Part shown: piece by piece, positions 1-7,144 of the stretch
Position numbering within the stretch: position 1 is the stretch's first letter
How the letters are laid out: each line of letters starts with the position of its first letter
Source of the DNA: CAZMCC01 sp964564695
Lineage (GTDB): Bacteria; Planctomycetota; Phycisphaerae; Phycisphaerales; UBA1924
DNA length: 15,814 nucleotides
Reading direction: 5' to 3'
Assembly (NCBI GenBank): GCA_964564695.1
Contig: CAZMCC010000093.1
Coordinates: 1 to 15,814, forward strand
The notes under the pieces: model-generated
What the model was told of the DNA's origin: nothing
Database searches by the model: none
Seen by the model: the letters and a program-made list of their open reading frames with translations, nothing else
Translations under genes and position numbers: made by a program

Positions 1-28
1 CTCGCGATCCCCGGAGTCACGATGTGAG

Positions 29-193
29 TCACGGACTTACGCAGCGCTCAGTATATCCAAGTTTGTCCCCCGCCGCCTTGTCGGAAGCGGTGAGCTTCAC
101 GATCTCGCCACAGTCTTGCGCAAGACTTGCGCCGCTTGCGTGAAGGAGCGCAAACATCGTCCCGGCCCGCAACACACTTCTTGTGCTGAGCAT
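29..193 (-). pseudogene. 5' fragment of a secreted FG-GAP-repeat-like protein, broken
   Basis: Reading down from an ATG at 193 gives about 54 residues. A typical signal peptide (RSVLRAGTMFALLHASGASLAQ) is followed by DCGEIVKLTASDKAAGDKLGY, which resembles the first repeat of FG-GAP/integrin-alpha-like secreted proteins (usual pattern KLTASDGAAGDxFGxSVA). After LGY the similarity stops and the frame closes at 29-31. The start is supported by a GGAG about 8 bases upstream of the ATG; an upstream in-frame start at 259 would put 22 non-signal-like residues ahead of the signal peptide. Family members are normally several hundred residues, so this is only the N-terminus. It could be a real frameshift, a deletion, or a poorly assembled contig end. 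Its role would be an extracytoplasmic beta-propeller-type protein; this is inference from one repeat. Confidence 0.5.
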
Positions 194-291
194 CACACAC
201 GCTCCGAATTTTGTGGGCAAGCCGATAAAACACTCTACCCAGCACTTCCGATTCCGCAATCCCCCGATTGGGTTGAAATGCGCAGTATTTC

Positions 292-1890
292 GTGCCCGCC
301 CCCCTCCTCATCCCGCTCCCCCTCGGCCTGCACGTCTCGGGTGTCGTCACGTGGGCGGTGCGCGCGGTGAATGCGCTCGCCGCACGCGGGCGCACCTGCG
401 GCCTCATCATCCACCCCGCGCCCGCGCACCAGCGCGCCATCGAGCCGGCCCTCGACCCGCGCGTTCGCATCTGGCGCACGCCGACGCCACCCGCCGCGCC
501 CATGCTCGCCTCGTGCGACGGCGATCTCTCCGCGTTCATCCCCGTCTACCGCCGGGCCGTCGACGAGCTGTGGCACGCGCAACAGGCGCCCCGACAACCT
601 GTGGTCCTCTGCCCCACGCTCCTGGGCGACTGCTTCGGCATCTGCGCCGCCCTCACGCTCGCGACGCCCGAGCGCGTCCGCATCGCCGGCTTCGCCCACG
701 CCGACATCGCCTACGACGCGGCCGTGATCGCCCACTACGCCGCCGCCATGACCCACGCGGCGTGCGTCGCCGACGCCGTGGAGACCCGCGTCCGCACCGC
801 ACTCGCCGGCGCCGGATCCGACGCCCCCGAAGTCGTGAACATCCCCAACGGCGTGCCCATCCCCGCCACGCCGCCGCGGCGCGAGCCGCTCGCAGGTCGT
901 CCCCTCCGCCTCATCTACACCGGCCGTTTCGAGCACGCTCAGAAGCGCATCCTCGCGCTCCCGCTCCTCTGTGCCGAGCTCGCCCGGCGCGGCGTCGACC
1001 ACGAGCTCACCCTCATCGGCGACGGCCCCGCGGTAGACGACCTCGCCGACGCGCTCGCCGCCCGCCCCGACCAGTTCGCTGCGACCGCCCGCATCCAGAC
1101 GCTCACGCCGATGAGCCCCGACGAACTCGCCCCGCTGCTCGCCCGCGCCGACGCCTTCATCCTCCCCTCGCGCTACGAGGGCCTCAGCGTCGCTCTCCTC
1201 GAAGCGATGGCCCAGGGCTGCGTGCCAATCGTCACCCGCGTCGTCAGCGGCCACGCCCAGGTGCTCGTCGACAACGTCAGCGGCCTGGTCGCCGGCGCCG
1301 GCCCCGAATCCGACGAGCACGCCGCCGCCGTCGCCCTCGCCGATTCCGTGCAGCGCTTCCTCGTCGCCGACACCGAGTCCCTCCGCGCCGGCGCCCGCAA
1401 GGCCGCCGGACGCTTCAGCCTCGACGCCCACGCCGACGGCTTCGAGCGCCTCATCGACGCCGCGGCCGGCGCCCCGCAGCGCTCCTGGCCCGCCTCGCGC
1501 CCCTGCGCCTTCACCGGCGACGACACCGCGGGGGGTGGATCAGGCTCGGGCACGGTTCCCCCCGGCGCGATCGCCAAGGCCCGCGCCGCCCTCGAACGAC
1601 TCGCCGGGCGTGATGTGGTCATCCACGGCGCCGGCCGACACACCATCGCCCTCGCCACCGCACTCGCCGACACCCGCGCCCACATCGTCGCCATCGCCGA
1701 CGACGACCGCGCCCGCTGGGGCACGACATTCCTCGGCTGGCCCGTGATCTCTCCGGCCGACGCCCGGGGCATTGGGGGGGGCGGAGCGACGGACGTCCTC
1801 ATCAGCTCCTGGCTCCACGAGCAGGCCATCTTCGACCGCCGCGAGGTGTACACCTCCCAAGGCCTCACTGTGCACCGGATTTACTTCTGA
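292..1890 (+). CDS. GT4-family glycosyltransferase with C-terminal Rossmann-like domain
   Basis: 532 residues from a GTG start. Residues 1-395 are a GT-B glycosyltransferase of family 4: an N-terminal strand followed by the helix SGVVTWAVRAVNAL (16-29), the inter-domain NIPNGV (183-188), YTGRFEHAQKR (209-219) with the usual Arg/Lys donor-binding residues, and the EX7E motif with E296 and E304 in SRYEGLSVALLEAM. Such enzymes transfer a sugar from a nucleotide donor in cytoplasmic assembly of exopolysaccharide or lipopolysaccharide. A Gly/Ser linker (about 405-425) leads to a second domain with VVIHGAGRHTIAL (442-454) and IADDDRARWGTTFLGWPVI, a Rossmann-like nucleotide-binding pattern seen in sugar-modifying PglD-type N-terminal domains. 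The domain fusion is longer than the usual 350-400-residue GT4 enzyme. No clear ribosome-binding site precedes the GTG, so the start is less certain than the family. It converges on a GT2 enzyme at 1998. Confidence 0.85.
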   Translation: MPAPLLIPLPLGLHVSGVVTWAVRAVNALAARGRTCGLIIHPAPAHQRAIEPALDPRVRIWRTPTPPAAPMLASCDGDLSAFIPVYRRAVDELWHAQQAPRQPVVLCPTLLGDCFGICAALTLATPERVRIAGFAHADIAYDAAVIAHYAAAMTHAACVADAVETRVRTALAGAGSDAPEVVNIPNGVPIPATPPRREPLAGRPLRLIYTGRFEHAQKRILALPLLCAELARRGVDHELTLIGDGPAVDDLADALAARPDQFAATARIQTLTPMSPDELAPLLARADAFILPSRYEGLSVALLEAMAQGCVPIVTRVVSGHAQVLVDNVSGLVAGAGPESDEHAAAVALADSVQRFLVADTESLRAGARKAAGRFSLDAHADGFERLIDAAAGAPQRSWPASRPCAFTGDDTAGGGSGSGTVPPGAIAKARAALERLAGRDVVIHGAGRHTIALATALADTRAHIVAIADDDRARWGTTFLGWPVISPADARGIGGGGATDVLISSWLHEQAIFDRREVYTSQGLTVHRIYF

Positions 1891-1891
1891 C

Positions 1892-1986
1892 GGGACGCCG
1901 GACCTGAGTCTTCGAAGGTCCGGGTCCGGTCGGACGCCGGTGTCGCTGGTACCCGGACCTTCGCAAAGCCTCAGGTCCGGCGTCCC
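1892..1986. repeat. Double palindrome between two convergent glycosyltransferase genes
   Basis: Arms at 1892-1925 and 1951-1986 are inverted copies of each other: 17 paired bases, a 4-by-6 internal mismatch, then 13 paired bases, with a 25-base spacer. Each arm is itself a palindrome, CCGGACCT...AGGTCCGG (1898-1905 with 1916-1923; 1953-1960 with 1973-1980). This two-hairpin inverted arrangement is like REP/BIME elements. It lies right after the GT4 stop and just before the GT2 stop, so it may also act as a bidirectional terminator; no T-run follows, so intrinsic termination is not proven. Confidence 0.8.
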
Positions 1987-1997
1987 CAGAGCACGCT

Positions 1998-3050
1998 TCA
2001 CCCCGGCACCGTCATCTCCCGCCCCGCCGCCGCGTCCCCCAACCCGCACCGCCACAGCCACCGCTTCATCGGCAGGTGCTGCTGATACACCATCTGCACG
2101 ATCGCGCGCTGATGCGCCCCACCAATCGCATCCGCCGGCAGCGCCCCAAGCTTCCCAAACCACTCCCGCGCCCGCTCCGCCGCCTTCCGCTCATTCGCCA
2201 CGAACAGCCGCGAGTACTCGACCTCCTCGATCGACCGCACGTCGCGCCCGAACAGCTCGCTCGCACACCCCGGGCACGCCTGGGCAAAGCCCCACGCCGC
2301 GTACCCAAGTTTGTATTCGCGCTCCAGATAGTCCCCCGGCTCGTACCGATGCTCGTGCCACCCGCGGGCCGCCGGCTCGAACAGCACGGGCGACTTGAAC
2401 CGCTCCCGCAGCCGCCACGCAATCTCGACATCCTCGTACCCGTACTTCACCGGCAGCACGGCGTATCCCCCCACCTCGCGCACCGCGCTCGTCGGATACG
2501 ACACGTTCAGCCCGAACGCGTGACGGAACCCCCAGTCACGGGACGCGTCATGCGCCCCGTCCACCATCGCATCGTGCGCCCCCGCCATCTGGTCATAAAA
2601 GAAGAACAGCGACGTCTCGCGCACCAGCCGATCCCACAGGCGCTCAGGCTCCCCCCCACTCGCCCGCACCCACGGCGAATCCCCCACCACCGTGACCACT
2701 CGCCCCGCACCAACCCCCCCCACCCGCTCGTGCGCCCGCACATGCCCCTCGAGCATCCCCGGCTCGGCCAGCACATCGTCGTTCATCGACACCAGCACCC
2801 GCCCCCGCGCCTGCTCGAGCAGCCCGTTGCGAACCGCCGCGAGCCCCACGCGCGGGAATTCCCGGATCACCGTTCGCAAGTGTCCATGCGCCGCCGCCCC
2901 GACCGCCCTGGCCTCCCCCGACTCCTCCCCGTCGATCCCGATGAGCACCTCGAAGCGATCAAGCCCGAGCGTCTGCTCGCTGAGCCGAGCGATACACGCC
3001 GCGAGCTTCGCCGCACGCCCCCGCGTCGGGATGATCACCGTCAGGTCCAC
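1998..3050 (-). CDS. GT2-family glycosyltransferase
   Basis: 350 residues from a GTG start at 3050. It is a GT-A fold glycosyltransferase: LTVIIPTRGR (3-12) is the classic N-terminal strand and loop, D40 is the nucleotide-contact Asp, NDD (90-92) is the DxD-type metal/sugar-nucleotide motif, and KYGYEDVEIAWRLR (202-215) carries the ED catalytic-base motif with the following W-R-L. No membrane segment is seen, so it should act in the cytoplasm on a lipid-linked or protein acceptor in surface glycan synthesis. The C-terminal 100 residues (Tyr/Trp rich, ending near KRWLWRCGL) are an uncharacterised extension. The neighbour at 292-1890 is also a glycosyltransferase, consistent with a polysaccharide locus, although they are convergent. 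The start is chosen because the family motif begins at once; the ribosome-binding site is weak. The sugar specificity cannot be read from sequence. Confidence 0.9.
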   Translation of the reverse strand: MDLTVIIPTRGRAAKLAACIARLSEQTLGLDRFEVLIGIDGEESGEARAVGAAAHGHLRTVIREFPRVGLAAVRNGLLEQARGRVLVSMNDDVLAEPGMLEGHVRAHERVGGVGAGRVVTVVGDSPWVRASGGEPERLWDRLVRETSLFFFYDQMAGAHDAMVDGAHDASRDWGFRHAFGLNVSYPTSAVREVGGYAVLPVKYGYEDVEIAWRLRERFKSPVLFEPAARGWHEHRYEPGDYLEREYKLGYAAWGFAQACPGCASELFGRDVRSIEEVEYSRLFVANERKAAERAREWFGKLGALPADAIGGAHQRAIVQMVYQQHLPMKRWLWRCGLGDAAAGREMTVPG

Positions 3051-3085
3051 GCCCCGAGCGTATCAAGTCGGCGGAGGAAAGGCAT

Positions 3086-3324
3086 GTACGCGGAGGACGC
3101 GGAGTTCGCGGAGGAACGCGGAGATAGGCGGACGACGGGAAGGCGCTTGGATTCACACCAGGTCGGACAAGACCCGGGACGGCGTCATCCCAATCCCCGT
3201 TCGCTCCTCACGATCCGAGTTCTATTCCCCCGCACCCCCGTCAACCCCCTTCATCCTTCTCCAAGTCCGCTGTCTTTCTCCGCGTTCCTCCGCGCTCTCC
3301 GCGTCCTCCGCGTCCTCCGCGTAC
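3086..3324. repeat. Long-range inverted repeat built of CGCGGAG-type 9-mers
   Basis: The left arm (3086-3126) is a run of variants of ACGCGGAGG; the right arm (3274-3324) is the reverse complement with one extra 9-base unit. Both outer ends share GTACGCGGAGGACGCGGAG. About 147 bases without a gene separate the arms. Together with flanking sequence this fills the gap 3051-3332 between the GT2 start and the stop of the secreted protein. This type of CTCCGCGT tandem unit is common between genes in planctomycetes and some other bacteria (recollection). Function unknown; it is not a CRISPR because units abut without spacers. Confidence 0.75.
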
Positions 3325-3332
3325 GTCCGCTC

Positions 3333-4199
3333 TTACTTCTTCGGGATGTTCACCAGCGAGCTCGTCTGGAGCTGTTCGCCCTTGCCGGGAACGGTGACCT
3401 TGATCGCCTTCCCGTTGTACAGATTCAAGGGGTGCCGCTTGCGCACCGCCTTGAGCCGGTCGCTCTCGAACTGCGGCATCTGCGAGTCAAAGTCCGTGAT
3501 GTCGAACACCCCGATCGTCACCATGCTCATGCGCGGGCCGTGGTAGTAGTACGCCTCCTCGCCCTCGGCCCGCAATTGCAGCGCCGCCTGCTCGGCGCCG
3601 TGCCGGGCGTCGCGGAGGTCGTCCTCAGTGATCGGGCGGTCCTTGATATCGTCTCGGCCGTAGACCGCGACCTGGAAGGAATACAGGGCCGCGGGCTGCT
3701 GCTCCTTCACCCGCAGCAGGTTGATCTCCGGCCGGCGACCCTCGCCGACGCCGTTGACCGGCGGCGCGAGGAACGCGCTGGCGTACGGCAGCTTGTCATC
3801 GACCTTGACCGCCCGCACGCGCTCGAGTTCAGCCCGTGCCTCGGGCGACTGCGGATCCTCGAACGAGGCCACGAGGATCACCACCGACTGCCCCCGCTCC
3901 TCCATCCGCGCCTCAGGAAGCCGACCGGTCGTGCGGACGTACTGCAGCACGCTGCGCGATTCCTTGGCCCGCTCGTCGCCTCGGAAGGTGAACACCGCGA
4001 CCGACCAGCCGGCGCTCGTCCCCCCTTCTTTGCCAGGCTGGCCCGCGGGCTTGTTCTTGTCGAACAGCTTCTTGCCCTCTTCCTTGAAGTCGGGCTGGGT
4101 CTTCTTCTTGGTGTCCTGGGCCGTCGCGACCGTGCCGCCGGCGATCACCAGGGAGAGCGCCATCGCCGCGATTCGAAGAGCGCAGTTCGGGGTATCCAT
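3333..4199 (-). CDS. Secreted protein with possible SPOR-like repeats, function unknown
   Basis: 288 residues from the ATG at 4199. The start is chosen because it directly opens a signal peptide (MDTPNCALRIAAMALSLVIA, then cleavage near VATAQ) and an AGGA lies about 10 bases upstream; a start at 4277 would bury the signal. A lysine-rich stretch (KKKTQPDFKEEGKKLFDKNK) follows. Two segments look alike in pattern: GWSVAVFTFRGDERAKES with QSVVILVASFEDP, and LYSFQVAVYGRDD with SMVTIGVFDITDFDS. Alternating beta strands and helices of this kind recall SPOR or other small ferredoxin-like repeats, but I do not recognise a named family. It should be periplasmic or exported. No catalytic motif is visible. 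It is a single gene between a repeat (3086-3324) and a gene-free leader (4200-4518). Confidence 0.75.
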   Translation of the reverse strand: MDTPNCALRIAAMALSLVIAGGTVATAQDTKKKTQPDFKEEGKKLFDKNKPAGQPGKEGGTSAGWSVAVFTFRGDERAKESRSVLQYVRTTGRLPEARMEERGQSVVILVASFEDPQSPEARAELERVRAVKVDDKLPYASAFLAPPVNGVGEGRRPEINLLRVKEQQPAALYSFQVAVYGRDDIKDRPITEDDLRDARHGAEQAALQLRAEGEEAYYYHGPRMSMVTIGVFDITDFDSQMPQFESDRLKAVRKRHPLNLYNGKAIKVTVPGKGEQLQTSSLVNIPKK

Positions 4200-4518
4200 G
4201 GTGCGAAAGTCCTGATAATCAGGTCGCCGCAAGTTATTGCCATTCAACAACTTGAGCGCGGCCAACGCCTTTTTCACAATACCTCAAGGTTGGCCGTCAA
4301 CGGCGACGATACAAAGGGTATCACCGCCCCGGTCCCCCGGGTCGGCCCCGTCGCTTGCGACGGCACAGTCCTGCCCGACGGACCGGGGCAGTTCGCCGCG
4401 AAGGATCGCGTCGCATCAGAAATGACCCGAGAGCGGACGGCGTTTTGCCGTTCCGCCGGGCGGTCGTGCCGGTTACCCCCTGCCCGACCGGGCCCCCAAG
4501 GCCTGGAGATGCCCGAAA
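4200..4518. other. Gene-free divergent intergenic region with several small hairpins
   Basis: 319 bases between the divergent secreted-protein gene and flgM. No convincing gene is seen. Visible structure: a perfect palindrome CCGTCGC-TT-GCGACGG (4348-4363), CTGCCC/GGGCAG around 4371-4391, ACGGC-GTTTT-GCCGT (about 4438-4452) and CCGCC-G-GGCGG just after. The AT-richer part near 4200-4310 should hold the promoter for the minus-strand gene; no strong -35/-10 pair was found. The hairpins lie in what would be the flgM leader. I could not match them to a riboswitch or known small RNA. Confidence 0.5.
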
Positions 4519-4836
4519 ATGGTGAACCTGCCCCACGCCGGCGACGTGTCCTTCAGCCCCTCCATCCGAACCCCCGGTCGCAGCGCCGAGGCCCGCGGCC
4601 TGACCTCCACCGGTCCGGCGGCCCCCGGCCAGTCCGCCATGCCCTCCGTGGCCGCCCGCGCAACCGACAGCGTCGAACTCTCCTCGGCCGCCCGGTCCGC
4701 CGGCGAGCGCCCGATCCGGGCCGACCTGGTCGACCGCGTCCGGCGCGAGATCGCTTCGGGCGCGTACGACAGCGACGACGCCAAGCTGGACGTCGTCGCC
4801 GACAAGCTCGCCCGGATCTTCAACGCCCGAGTTTGA
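4519..4836 (+). CDS. flgM: FlgM-like anti-sigma-28 factor
   Basis: 105 residues. The C-terminal half (about residues 48-105) shows the FlgM pattern: DSVELSSAAR, then IRADLVDRVRREIASGAYDS and AKLDVVADKLARIF, the two helices that bind the flagellar sigma factor FliA. The N-terminal half is low-complexity and probably disordered, as is normal for FlgM, which is held in the cytoplasm as a FliA inhibitor and exported once the hook is complete. The start ATG at 4519 has GGAG 10 bases upstream; another ATG at 4509 is out of frame. No other flagellar gene lies in the window, so this is an orphan copy here. The stop is only 3 bases from the convergent stop of the DUF4870 gene. A loss of flagellar association cannot be excluded. 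Confidence 0.8.
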   Translation: MVNLPHAGDVSFSPSIRTPGRSAEARGLTSTGPAAPGQSAMPSVAARATDSVELSSAARSAGERPIRADLVDRVRREIASGAYDSDDAKLDVVADKLARIFNARV

Positions 4837-4839
4837 GTT

Positions 4840-5274
4840 TCACAGGAACCGGATCACGGCCGGATAGCGGTAATACTCGCCACGGTTCGCGCTCGTGCTC
4901 GCGAGCACCCCGAATACCACCGCGGCCACGATGATCACGCCCCACAGGGCCCAGGCCATGCCGCAGGTCACGAACCCGAGGACGCCCGTCAGGACCGAGT
5001 AGACCAGCAGGCTCAGCTGCATGTTCATCGACTCGCGCCCGTGGTCGTCGATGAAGGGCGACTCGTTCTTCTTGACGAGCCACAGGATCAGGGTGACGAC
5101 CAGCGGGATCCCGAGGAACCAGGTGAAGAAGGTCAGGTGCTCGAACATGGCCACGGTCCGCTCGTCGCTCGTGGCGTGCGGGTCGCGGAGGCGCCCTCCA
5201 TTCCCGCCACCGTCGCGGAAATCCGAGGGGTCGTACGCGTGGTGGGAGCCGTGCTGGTAGTCCTGGGCGTTCAT
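4840..5274 (-). CDS. DUF4870 (Tic20-like) membrane protein
   Basis: 144 residues. A polar, Gly/His-rich N-terminus (1-38) precedes the DUF4870 core: DERTVAMFEHLTFF (37-50), a membrane segment (about 50-67), the conserved loop KKNESPFIDDHGRESMNMQ (68-86) and two more hydrophobic segments (about 88-103 and 107-126). The loop with SPF-DDH-(K/R)E is the family signature. Proteins of this family are small inner-membrane proteins of unknown function, remotely Tic20-like. It is last in a minus-strand run with the zinc-ribbon membrane protein and the site-2 protease, 42 bases after the former. The start ATG at 5274 has no close Shine-Dalgarno; a GGAGG lies too far upstream, so translation initiation may be weak. 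Confidence 0.9.
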   Translation of the reverse strand: MNAQDYQHGSHHAYDPSDFRDGGGNGGRLRDPHATSDERTVAMFEHLTFFTWFLGIPLVVTLILWLVKKNESPFIDDHGRESMNMQLSLLVYSVLTGVLGFVTCGMAWALWGVIIVAAVVFGVLASTSANRGEYYRYPAVIRFL

Positions 5275-5316
5275 CGGAACTGGCGGTGACCTCCGCCCCC
5301 CTCCCTCAACACAGGG

Positions 5317-5763
5317 TCATTCGGGATCGGGACGCCGGGTTTCGCGCCGCCGCTGATTGGCCGCGGCCAAGGGCGTGGGGGCGTCGTCGTCGGCCCCTTC
5401 CTTCCCGATCACCCCTTCATCCAGCGGCAGGCCGCACTCGGGACAGCGGGGGTCGTGGACCCCGATGAGCGAGTAGTCGCACCGCGGGCAGCGGTGGGTG
5501 GGGATCGGGACGAGCCAGCGGACGATCCGGCGTTCGAACCAGATGAGCGTCGCGGCAAGTCCCAGCGGCACAAGCACCTGGAGCCCCATCCCGACGATGA
5601 GCGGGCCGTAGCCGCTGCTCCCCTGGCCGGTGAGCTGGCTCATCAGGGCGTTGATGTCACCCGACCCGCCGCCGCCCGAACTGAGGCCGCTGACGGACCC
5701 CCAGAGCAGGGCGAGCAGGGCGGCCGCACGGACGCAGGTCCGAGCCCACCAGCGCCGGATCAT
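5317..5763 (-). CDS. Membrane protein with C-terminal CPxC/CPEC zinc ribbon
   Basis: 148 residues. A membrane segment at about 10-27 is followed by a Gly/Ser-rich extracytoplasmic loop (28-52), a second segment at about 55-76, then a cytoplasmic tail with a zinc ribbon: C92-x2-C95 and C107-x2-C110 in HRCPRCDYSLIG...RCPECGLPL. The CPxCxYxLxG...CPECG form is a very common planctomycete module of unknown role. The tail ends in charged residues. The start ATG at 5763 was chosen because the hydrophobic segment begins just after it; the frame stays open further upstream but that part is Arg/Pro-rich antisense-like sequence over the protease gene. It lies 20 bases after the site-2 protease stop, so the two are probably co-transcribed and may work together at the membrane. 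Confidence 0.8.
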   Translation of the reverse strand: MIRRWWARTCVRAAALLALLWGSVSGLSSGGGGSGDINALMSQLTGQGSSGYGPLIVGMGLQVLVPLGLAATLIWFERRIVRWLVPIPTHRCPRCDYSLIGVHDPRCPECGLPLDEGVIGKEGADDDAPTPLAAANQRRRETRRPDPE

Positions 5764-5783
5764 GATCTGGGACGCAGAGGGAA

Positions 5784-6944
5784 TCACCGCGGCGAGTGTA
5801 CGGACTTGGGCGCGGGCCCGCGATCCCCGGCGGTGCGGGCATTGATCGCCGCCGAGAGGGACTCGGGCGTGACAATCCCCACGAGCGTGTCGTTGTCGAC
5901 GACGGGGACGAGCGGGCAGTCGCCGCGTTGGAACTCCGCGGCGGCTTGCCAGGCGGAGTCGTCGGGGCGCATCGACGGGCGGGGCGCGCGCATGACGTCG
6001 CGGACGGTGGCGTCGGGGCCTCGCTCGGCGAGGGCTTTGGCCAGGTCGGCGCCGGTGAGGATGCCGACGATGGGGGCGTGGGTGGTGCCATCGCGGGTGA
6101 CGGGGACGTCGAACTGCGGGCTTGCGAGCAACTCGGTCGCGGCGGCGCCGAGCGGGAGGGACTCGCTCAGCACCCGGAAGGACCGGAGCATGGCGTCGGC
6201 GATGCGCAGGCCGCGGAGGCGCTCGCGGATCCGGACGCCGGCGGCTTCGGCGCCGGCGCCGAAGAAGATGAACGCGGCAAGGACCAGGAGCATGGGCCTG
6301 CCATTGAGGAGGCCGAACGCGGCCATGCCGACGGCGAGCAGCTGGCCGATACGCGCGGCGATGTTGGTGGCGCGCACACGATCGGTGACCATCGCGAGCA
6401 GGGCGCGGAGGACGCGCCCGCCGTCCATGGGGAAGGCGGGGATGAGGTTGAAGAGCAGGAGCCAGACGTTGACCGCGGCGAGCGCGACGGCGAAGCCGCG
6501 GGCGGTGTTTCCGGGCTGCGGGATGGACTGCAGCGACTGGAAGTCGAACGAGAGCAGCAGGCCGGGCACGAGCGCCAGCGCGATGACGACGTTCACGAGC
6601 GGGCCGGCGAGGGCGACGACGAGTTCCTGCCACGGCTTCTCGGGCAGCCGCTCGAGGGCCGCGACGCCGCCGATGGGCAGGAGCGTGACGTCGCGCGTGC
6701 GGATGCCAAAGGAGCGGGCGGCGAGGATGTGGCCGAACTCGTGGGCGACGACGCAGGCGAAGAGTGCCGCGACGAAGGCGAGGGAGAGGAGGCCGGCGTT
6801 GATGTTGACGGCCCCCCCGGCCCCCCCGGCGCCACGGCCGAATGCGCTGGTACCGAAGGCCCAGGCGAGGAGGAGGAAGAAGGTCCAGTGGATACGGACG
6901 GGGACGCCGGAGATGGTGACGAGGGTGAAGGCGCCTTTGAACAT
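5784..6944 (-). CDS. M50-family site-2 protease with C-terminal CBS pair
   Basis: 386 residues. The metalloprotease core shows HEFGH (68-72, zinc-binding His pair and catalytic Glu) inside a membrane helix, the family's LLPIGGVAALE (88-98), AGPLVN (113-118) and NLIPAFPMDGGR (166-177) with the third zinc ligand D174. The first 65 residues start with FTLVTISGVPVRIHWTFFLLL, the typical N-terminal membrane entry. After about residue 245 two CBS-like repeats follow (VPVTRDG..IVGILTGADL and CPLVPVVDNDTLVGIVTPESL), which bind adenosyl nucleotides and gate activity. It cleaves membrane-embedded substrates, such as anti-sigma factors. The start ATG at 6944 gives the expected N-terminus; the bases just before it are C-rich and offer no Shine-Dalgarno. 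First gene of a minus-strand run. Confidence 0.93.
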   Translation of the reverse strand: MFKGAFTLVTISGVPVRIHWTFFLLLAWAFGTSAFGRGAGGAGGAVNINAGLLSLAFVAALFACVVAHEFGHILAARSFGIRTRDVTLLPIGGVAALERLPEKPWQELVVALAGPLVNVVIALALVPGLLLSFDFQSLQSIPQPGNTARGFAVALAAVNVWLLLFNLIPAFPMDGGRVLRALLAMVTDRVRATNIAARIGQLLAVGMAAFGLLNGRPMLLVLAAFIFFGAGAEAAGVRIRERLRGLRIADAMLRSFRVLSESLPLGAAATELLASPQFDVPVTRDGTTHAPIVGILTGADLAKALAERGPDATVRDVMRAPRPSMRPDDSAWQAAAEFQRGDCPLVPVVDNDTLVGIVTPESLSAAINARTAGDRGPAPKSVHSPR

Positions 6945-7001
6945 GGAGGGGGGATGGTACGGATGAGGGCGGGCTGTTGCGGGGTGGCAACTGCGAAGAA
7001 G

Positions 7002-7033
7002 CACCGAGCTCCGCCAAAGCTCGGAGCTCGGTG
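7002..7033. repeat. Perfect 12-bp hairpin in the divergent protease/rhuM intergenic region
   Basis: CACCGAGCTCCG (7002-7013) and CGGAGCTCGGTG (7022-7033) are perfect inverted copies with an 8-base loop. It lies upstream of both the site-2 protease (minus) and rhuM (plus), so it is not placed as a terminator for either. It could be a dispersed palindrome or an operator. Confidence 0.7.
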
Positions 7034-7144
7034 GCACGGCGAGGTTGTTCGAGGCGGGCGGATGGCCGTCGGTGCCACGGCGCCGTAGTACACTCGTGGC
7101 GTGATGTTCCGGCAGATTCCGGACCGGATCAAGGTGTTGTTGTC

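Noticed and set aside
183..1613. A 476-codon Arg/Pro-rich open frame overlapping the GT4 gene
   Set aside because: Composition is that of an out-of-frame reading of high-GC coding DNA; the other frame has complete GT4 motifs.
3086..3126. Tandem CGCGGAG units as a CRISPR array
   Set aside because: Units are about 9 bases and directly adjoin; there are no unique spacers and no cas genes.
4229..4242. Sigma-54-like TGGC...TTGC on the minus strand upstream of the secreted-protein gene
   Set aside because: The spacing between TGGC and TTGC is 6, one short of the strict requirement, and no activator gene is nearby.
2076..4934. A 952-codon open frame on the plus strand
   Set aside because: It is Pro/Arg/His-rich, runs antisense across the GT2 gene, a repeat and the secreted-protein gene, and has no domain signature; the minus-strand genes explain the sequence.
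5764..7017. Upstream extension of the zinc-ribbon protein over the protease gene
   Set aside because: The extension is Arg/Pro/His-rich and overlaps the clear M50 gene; only the 148 residues from 5763 downward look like protein.
7066..7094. Possible rhuM promoter with TACACT at 7089-7094
   Set aside because: No acceptable -35 at the correct distance (CCGTCG at 7066-7071), so it is not listed.
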